Of a DNA stretch of 64,000 nt, positions 36,901 to 45,900 are shown piece after piece; positions within the stretch are counted from its first letter, which is position 1; every line of letters starts with the position of its first letter. The DNA is from Apteryx mantelli (Eukaryota > Chordata > Aves > Apterygiformes > Apterygidae): positions 8,883,501 to 8,947,500 of the forward strand of contig NC_089981.1 in the NCBI RefSeq assembly GCF_036417845.1. The letters are read 5' to 3'. Position numbers and translations under genes: made by a program. The notes beneath the pieces were generated by a model, which worked only from the letters and a program-made list of their open reading frames with translations, had not been told where the DNA came from and did no database searches.

Positions 36901-39900
36901 ACCCTGAGAGAGATGCTGGTTTCCTTCTCAGCAGGGGGTGAGCATTTCCTCCTCTTCTCTGCTAGGCTCTCTGAGGGCGATGCGTTCCTCCTTCGCTTTT
37001 GTCTGCAGGCAGCTGCACAGAGATAGGAGAAAAAGCAAGCCAAAGCATTAGCTAAGCAGTTCTGTCTGCAAAATCTAGCACCGTCGTCTTACCTGGTGCA
37101 CAAGGGAAATGGTGAGAGGGACTGAAGTACCATTGTGCTGGCTCACTACATGCATGTGTTGAGGGAGAGAGGGCAGCAAGCGAAGGGGGTCCAATTGTTA
37201 TTAGAATTAAAAAGCGCACGAACTGAATAGATTATATCATGCATAAAAGAACGTCCTTGAAGATTTTGTGCACAGAGCAGACTGTAGACCGAAGGCATGA
37301 GCACAAAGCAAGGTCATAAGCTCAGGTGGCTTCGTCTCTCATCACAGGAAGTAAAAGAGGTGAGAAGCAGAAAAGTCTTTGGAGACAAGCTCTCCTTCCC
37401 CTGTCTTCCAAAAGCAGAGGTTGCCTAAGCCTCACAGACAGACGGCCATTACTTGGTGCGGGGGTGGTGGGCAGGAAGGCAAGAGGGAGAGGAAGAGGAA
37501 AAGGAAGCAAAAGCAAAGGAAAGATCCTCACTGTTTCCTATTACCATAAGAACTTGTGCAGTGTTCAGCAACTGCTCTAAACAACATGTTACATTTGAGG
37601 AGTTAGCCGTTGCAGGGCCATCGAGGCCAGTGTTTTACAGTGTGAGCCAAGCTCTGTGGCTGGGCTTTATTTCATAAGCATGTTGAGTGACTGTCCTGGG
37701 GACTGACCTCACATGCTGCACCTAATTTGGAAATGGAATGCCTTTGGCATAAAGCCACCGGCATCACCAAAAGCAGGTATGCCATGACAAGAGGGAAGAT
37801 ATCAATGTCATTGGCACCTTCTCCAAAAAAGGAAAAAAGAAAAAAAGAAAAAAGGAAGAAAGGACTTGCCAGTAGAGAGGGGTGTACTGGACTCTGCAGG
37901 CACCGCTGGCCATGTCTTGTCCCCTTGCTCCTCGAGCTGCCTCTCCTCCTCCTCTCTCAGCAGTCGAGGCTCAGGTGGTGATGCCTCAGGCAGGAGGACT
38001 TCCCGTGCCTGGCAAGCTTCAGTCAACCAGAAAAGGTTAGCCAAGTGATGATACTTGGACACAAGCAGAGTAAACCTTCATGCCAGGAAATCTATTACCA
38101 AAGCAAATGCCGAATGGCTGCTAAGCTAGAGATAGCAACGCTGTGTTTGTAGAATAGGCTCACCTGCTTTCTTTTGTGGTGCAGCAGGCTTAGCAGCTTG
38201 CTGGACAAGCAAGTCCTCGAAAAACTTTCTCCCTTCCTCCTCGCTAGGTGACTGGACATTGAAAACTTCTCCGTAAAGCTCAGAAAATAAAGCTCGTACC
38301 TGAGGTGGGAGGAGAAAAGACAGCGCAGCCGTAAGGCCCCCCCCAAATTTGTGTTCTGCTCCACAAAAATGAATTCCTTTTCCAGTGAAGCTGAGGAATG
38401 CTTTGAATAAGGGAGAGACTAGAACAAGTTTGCTTCTTGGCCTTAAAGGCGAGATTGCAGTGGGTCAGCAGGGCAATTTAGGGCATCTTCTTTAAGGAAC
38501 ACCTCTAGGATTAAAGCTCTGCGAAGCGACCCGAGGTTCCAGTGCTCCAAGGGAGGACACTGAGCATCTCCTAGGTTGCCTGTTTTGGATTTACTTGCCT
38601 TGCTGCCCTTCAGGTTGAAGCCTTGTGGCAACTGCAGAGGGAAGAGATGCCAGCAGGGTGCCCTAGTAATGCCGGTGTTGAATGGCTTAGGAGAGCACAG
38701 TATTTGGGTGCTTAATGGAGTGATAAATTAACGTGAGACTGAAAGAAGCCAGGAAGGCAGTGAGAGAAATTCCTCTGGCGGGAGATCTGCATGGCAAACA
38801 TCCGACGTAGCGAGCAACAGCACTGGAGCATATGCTGGAATGCCCTCTAGCAATGTTGTGAGCGTAGCTCTCAAGGTGAGTCCAGCAGCCTCCCACCAGG
38901 CATGGATATGTGGAATAGAAAGGATGCTCGGTGCTGTCCTCTGGGCTTCTCGGATCAACTGGTCAAAAGGAAGTTTGGAGAAGACTGTTGAGGCGGGTAG
39001 CAGAGGCTGCTGCTGAACAACAATGTATCAATCAAAATTGCCTGCAAAATGGGAGTGCACAAAGACAAAGCGTCCAAACAAGCCACCAAGAATAAGGTAA
39101 CACTGCTGCTTGGACCCAGTTCCTTCAGCCTCTCCACAGCGAGAGGCAGGCCTGAATCTCTGCCTGATTTCCAAACTGCTTAGATGTCAGATAACTCGCC
39201 CAGAGCCTCACGCCCGGTGCGAGTGGTAGTGTGCTTGAAAAAACAGGCCCAGCCCTTCAGCAGGGTCCACATCAGCCTGGGGCCACTGCAACACCACTCG
39301 AATCCAGCAAGTGTGTTCTTGCCTCTTCCCTGCGGTGTGATGAGAGAAGAGAAACCCTTTTCTTCCCCCCTCCCAAGCCTGGGTTGCATTTCAGTGTTAT
39401 AAAGAGGGAGGCTAGAGAAAGGGCATGACGTGCAGTCAGGCTGAGGCAGAGGCGCCTCCTGGGAGCTACAGAGCCTGAAGAGGCAAGGGAAACAACTCTG
39501 GAGAGCCTGCTGTCGTGAGCAGCAGCTCTTGCCATGCAGAGGGCTTTATCAGGAGCATCTTGGAGCTCCCTGAGCTGCTAGCAACATCATTGCTGTTTAG
39601 CCTGGAATGGAAAAGATGCTCATGCACAACGTCCTTCTTCTGCATTGTTCAGCGTACAAGAAAAGTGTTCTTTCAGCGCGAAATAAACACCACAGGAAGC
39701 AGAGGAAAGCCAGGCCACCAGCATTAACCGCGGGAGGTCTGCCTGCTTCCCCTGAGTCTATTCATCCTGTGAGATTGCAGAGAGAAGAGGTACCTGTGCG
39801 CATCTTTCTTCGGGTGAGGTGCTGCTAGCAAAGAGAGCCGGCAGGTCCAGCACGTGAACCGCAAACCTCTCCAGCACGTGTATTAGTGCAGGCGCCAAGT

Positions 39901-42900
39901 GGGAACTTTGCCCGTACCCGGGCTCTCCAGCGATTAAGAACCTGGGCCTGTGACATGCTGGCTGGCAACAAGCATTGCTAGGAGCGCAACTGCAAAACAA
40001 GAAGTTTGCAAAGGAAGTGATCGATCAAGACACAGATGTTCAAGGTGTCTTTCTTTGTCCAGCACACACTGGTCTGGATCTCTTCCCCCTGGCCGTGAGG
40101 CTCTTATGTTCAATATGTCTTGACTGAGCAGCCTTGAGGCCTCTGCCTTGGTCAAGTTTAGGTGCAAGGGGTCCACTGGAAATGGAGAAGGTGGTCGGGA
40201 AGGAGCAGAAGAACCTTGTGGGAAAAGAAATGCCGTGGGCTCTGAAAGGCCTTAGCTGTATCTAACAAAGTGCAAAACATTCCTGTGAGTCCACAGAACT
40301 GGAGGATATTTATTAGATCCCTTCATTCAGATGGTTTCATCTTTCCTTGTGTCCTCTCTCCTAGATTGCAAATACAACTTTCTCGTGGTTTTTGCTCTGT
40401 TATCATGGAATACATCTGTGAATAGCACCTTTTTTTCCCTTTTCTTTTTTTTTTTTTGTGGCCATCCCAGTACTGCAGGACCTTTCCTGGCTCAGGCCAA
40501 GGAGCCTAGAGACTGGACCAAGTTCTGTGGGTCAGAAGCCTTCCTGAGCAGCACAGTAAGAGAGAATGAGAAAAATTACTGACACAGCTGGGACCCCATA
40601 AGCTAACTTCTCCATTGTGGGATTGAATTACTTTCCCATTGTACTATCAAAATATGAATGTAAGCATAGTGGCTTAAAGATCGCAAATGAAGCCTTTTTT
40701 GCAGGGTTTTTATTATGCCCTTTTAGCCGGCCATTCCTCAATTTTCTTCCTACGAAGTGAGTCACTCCTGCATTCCCAATCTGGGAAGCTAGGTGACTCC
40801 ACAAACCCATGTTGCATTTCTTTAGCTAAGAGGAGAGACGTCACGTTTCTTTGGCCTTGAATCCTTGAAGAACAGCATGCATGAAATCAGCGTGCCCTAA
40901 TTGTCTGTGGATGTCTTTGGTGGAGGAAAAGGAGGCTGGCTCCTTCCGGATGATCGGCTGGAGCTACTTGCTTTCCTACAACTCTAGCACCTAGTTATAT
41001 CTCCATGCTTCCTGCTTGCAGTTTTTGATACCAGAGCACCCTGGACTAACTCTTCTGTCCTCCCTCATCTAACGCCCCTCCCACTTGCAACAGCCACGAC
41101 AGCTTGGAAAGTCCCAGCAATCAGAAGAATTTCAATGAAAGGACACGGGCAGTTACCTGTTACAGTTAAGGAAGGTTTGCTTTTGCTGGCCAGGCCTTGG
41201 AGGAAACGGCTCATCTTCAGGACCAGAAGGTGACTCCTCATCACAGTCCATGCAGTCATTTTCTAAGAAATGAGTGGTACCATGAGAAGGCAAAAGAAGC
41301 TTGTTAACTTTCCCGAAGAGTTTGCAACCTTCTCTTGTGCTAAGACAGCTTCTAAATGCGAGCTGAAACCCGGGGCCTTGTATTTCTTCGTCTGAGGGGC
41401 ATACGCTGAATGCCATTTTCCAAAGCCTTCAGTCTCTACAGAGCTCTCCTAAGTGTCTGGATTTACGCAAGCTATGTTTTGCTAGCGGTGAAAGCTCCTT
41501 TTCTCCTTGCAAACGAGACAGATGATGCTGACAGCCTTCGGAAACTGGATGCTTGAGTGCAGAACATAGAGTTCTGTACTGTGAAGTGGGAGGAGTTCCC
41601 GGCTCTGCCCTCTCTACCATTCAGTTTCACCTCATCCTGACTGAAAGCTTTGTTTCTGCTGCTTGCGCAAACTAGCAGTGTTTGCTTTGGGAGAGTTTTA
41701 CGGCGGTGAAGGCAGTGAAGCCCTACCTGGCTGTTGGTCCTGCTGGAGTGCAAGTGCTGCATGGGGAAATACCCTCTGCAGGCCTTTTAGGAGTCTCTGT
41801 AGTGTATTCTGAAGCAGTGGCTTGGAAAGGGGTGGCAGTGGTTGTCCAAGGGAAGCCACAGCCCTCTGTGAAGCTGGTGCAGTCTTCTGCATAGCCACAA
41901 GAAAATCTGTTGCTGTGATTTCAATGGCAGCAACATCGATGTGCAGCTTGTGACTGCTTGTGTAGATCTGCGGATAGTGTCGATGCAAAGCACAGAGGGC
42001 AGCTTCAGCGCAGAGGGCTTGAATATCGGCCCCGCAGTATCCTGAGCAACAAGAGCAGAATCCAAAGGGATGTCAGTCTCAGGCAGCAGAAAGCAGTCAA
42101 GGACAGGCTTTGCAGAGGGACACTCGCAAAGTCTTTGCATGTGGCCCAAAGGGGAAGAGTTTCATGGGCAATGGCAAAAGAGTTCCTGCACTGCAGAGCA
42201 GTGCCCTGATGGGGAGCTTGCATTACGGGAGGCCCAGCGCCCTACAGCCTGTGCTTCGGAAGTAGGCCTCTGAGCCAACCTTAGCTCCTGAGGAAGACGC
42301 CCCCCAGAGCCTTCCATGTTCTCAGAGGCAAGGGAAGGCAAGGAGACAGAAGCAGCTTGGGTACTGCCTGGCACAAGCTCAGACGCTGTCAGGAGCCAGG
42401 CACAGGCAGGAACTCGGTGCGTTTTTTCATCTTACCGACACATTTTTCAGCAAGCTCCTCAAGCAGTGCGTCCAGGGGCTTAGGGCTCCAGTCTCTGGTG
42501 TGGATCTTGAAAATCTCTTTTCGAGCCTACAAACCAGGTGGTCACACTGTGGTTTGTCTTAAGCCTCTTTCTCAAAAAGAAAATAAGCAATGCGCAGTCC
42601 CCCTCCCCCCATCACATTCCCATAATTGCTTGTCTTCCTCTGCTAAAATTAAGAAATGTTTACATTCTAGTAACACACTGCCTGCTTTTCAAAGCTCAGT
42701 ACTTTTCAAGTAGATAGGAAGAGTAAGTACAGTAGTAGGAGCAAGAATTCTGACTCCAGCTGCTGTCCTTGAACGAGCAAATGTCAAGCTGTGCCTATGT
42801 TCATCGCTGCTCTTTGCCAGAGCTTCAGTGAAGTGTTTCCTGTTTCTGTCCAGTATAGTGTGCTGTGCATTTTTACTAGCCTTCAGTCCAATAACCTTTT

Positions 42901-45900
42901 TCTCCTTTTCCCCACAAAATGTGAACTAAAGACAAAAGAATCTGGGGTAGCCAGAAAAAAAAAAAGAAAAAGAAAAAGAAAAAGAAAAAGAAAAAGAAAA
43001 AGAAAAAGAAAAAGAAAAAGAAAAAGAAAGAGAGCCGGAGCTCCCTGCTAATACCAGTAACAATGTCAGCTCCCTAAATGCTTTTGGGTGGCTCCGAGGA
43101 TTCCCAGCCCGGCCACACTCAAGCCCAAGTTTTCCCCCGAGGCTTTCCCAAATGGAGAACTGAGAACAAGGTGGCAACCTCGGAAGGCAAGAGCCTAGGT
43201 GGACTCACTGACTAAGCAAAGAGCAAGCCCTTGGGCAAGGAAGAATGTCCGTGTGCTCCAGGCGGAGTGAAACTCCTGTTTGCAGCCTTCCTGCCAGTTC
43301 TGTATGGGGAACCGGGAGGTGTGCAGCACGTATACCACTTGTTTCCTTGCTCGCTCTCGGAGATGCTGTGGTGTAAGCCGGTTTTCTTGTCAAGCAAGGC
43401 TTTGTGCCAGTAGCAGGAAGGTTGCCGAAACAGCCTTACCTCTTTGTTTGGCAAGGTGAAAAGGAACTCCCTGTCAAAGCGTCCAGGCTTTCGTAAAGCA
43501 GGATCCAGGGAGTCTGGCCTGTTGGTGGCTCCAATGACCACGATCTCTCCTCTGCTGTCTAAGCCATCCATAAGCGCCAGGAGCGTTGTGACAATAGAAC
43601 TACCAAAAAAATGTTGTTTGGATTCCCTGGGTTAGTAGCTGTTGTTACCTTTGGCATGACTATCTCCAAAGTCACGTTGCTCAGAAAGGAGAAGCTTTTC
43701 TGGATGAGCTGTTGTTAGCGAAAGGACTCATGGTAAGACAGAAAAAGCGAGGCAAGGTCTCGAGAGAGACCTTGTCCGGACACCAAGCTTAGTGACCTGA
43801 TTTCAACTCCTGCCTTTAAACTGCTATGAAGCTCTGTGTCATTGTACTCGAGGAGTTCAGAGTGTGGGGGTGGGGGTGTGTCCTATAAAGGGAAGCAGGT
43901 GGGTCTTCTTTTCCTAGAGATGAAGCAGATGACATGGAAATGGAAGCGAAAGGAAGTACCTGTGAATCTGGTCTTGGCGACTGGAGCGCACAGGAGCGAG
44001 ACCGTCGATCTCATCAAAGAAAATAATCGAAGGCCGCATCTCATAGGCCTGGAAGGGAAGTACAGATGCAGGCATACTGACGTATGTGAAACAGAGCACC
44101 ACGCAGCGAGAACATGCAGGATAAACATTATGGCTGCAAAGGCACTGGCACTGTGCTGGACCCAACATCTGCAAGATTTCCAGCCCCTCAGGCAAAGCAG
44201 CACAGCACAAGGAAAAGGAAACACTGATGTTCCCTTCTCAACAGGAGACACTGCCAAACTGCCCAAGAGGCCAAGTCCTCCTGGAAGACGTCCACCCCGG
44301 AAAAGTAGAGGTCCAACTCTGACCCAAACTACTGCGCATTTCTTCCTTACCTGCCGAAATAATGAGCGCAGCTGTCGCTCGGATTCTCCCACCCATTGAC
44401 AGAGGCAGTCGGCACCTTTTCTCATGAAGAATGCTATTCTCTTGTCTCCCTGCCTACATTCATTTGCGAGCGCTCGAGCCACCAGTGTCTTTCCAGTGCC
44501 TGGTGGGCCATAGAACAGACGGCCTCTGCAACATGAAAAAAAGAGATTTACGTAGCTACAACAAAAACATGGAAAAGCGCCCATGACAGCCCCCGTTGTG
44601 AAAGCAAAGTGGCCTTCCCTCCTAACCAAAACACTTCCCATCTTAGACAGATTTGAGAGCAAAGCCTGTCTTTCTCCCTGCCACAGTTGGAGTCTCTTGG
44701 ACTGTGCCTGCCAGAATTTGTTGGAAGCACTGGGGAGGAAGCCTTCAGCTGGGAGGCCAAAAAAGGTCTTCTGTGTTTCCACACCCTACTTAAAACATCA
44801 GCCAGAAAAGGGAATTCCTGTGACCAAAGCAGCAAAGCATCTGAAGATTTGCACACTTTTAAAGGTATGGAAAGGGAAGGATTTCAAGTCATATTTCAAC
44901 ATCCAGTGAGTCAAGCTTTGTTGGCCAAGAATATATAAAGCTAACCATTACGTCTTGAGATATTGCCCCTCCAAAAAAAAAAAAAAAAAAGAAAAAAGAA
45001 AAAAGAGAATACTTTTCATGTTGGAAAGCATATTGCAGCAGTTAGTTCTGTAGTTCGAATGCGCTGCCCGTTACCTGGGGGGTCGGATTTGGAATCTCTG
45101 AAAGAATTCTGGGTAAAGCAGTGGGAACAGGACCATCTCCTTTAAGGCTGAAATGTGGTGAGAGAGACCACCCACATCATCAAAGCATAGCTAAAGAGAC
45201 ATGCAACAGAAGACATGTCAGAGGTCAGAGAAAGCTGCCACCTGGAAAAAAAAGGCTTCCTCCAAATTTTTCCTATGCCAGCACAAAGGAAAGGCTGAGG
45301 ACGATCTTGAAGTTCCCTGAGAGGAAAGTGTAAAGCCCGGGAGCTGTCGGCAGCACAGTAGGGAAGGTTTTCATGACCCCTGGAAAAGTCCCCACTGACA
45401 CAATGAGTTACCACTGCTTACCGAACTCTGGATTTGCACTGGATCAGCTTCCAGCAGGGTGGTTCCGGTTTTCCTTCCATCCACGTGCTTTGCCTTGAAT
45501 TCGTCTTTCCCAGAGCTTTGGGGAAGACACCAGATGTGAATGGAGGAGAAAGGGAAAGGGGCTTTCTAACTGAACATGCAGTTAGCGGGATTGCTGTGGT
45601 TTTCATGTTGGCAAGTGAGTGCAGAAGCGCTTATACACTGGCATAAACTTCCCAAACCATGAAATATTCCCTAGACTAGATTGGCGTTCACTATGCAAGC
45701 GTGAAGAAAGGCAGGTGGGCATTTTTATACTGCACGATGAAATCGTCTAATGACAATTTGTGGAAGGGGATTCTGGCTTCAAGTGCAGAACAGAAGAATT
45801 GCAGATCCCCAATCTCAGCCAGGACAATCCGCAATCATCTCATCGCTGACCCCCAAATCCTGCCTTTTTAAAAGCTGTGGGCTAATGAAAGTTATCTTCT

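Noticed and set aside
42791..43051. Lysine/arginine-repeat open frame
   Set aside because: Translation of the (AAAAAG)n microsatellite.
43883..44782. 299-codon minus-strand frame taken as one protein
   Set aside because: It reads straight through introns. Only 44351-44525 and part of 43960-44048 are exonic ATAD2-like sequence, with proper AG/GT borders.
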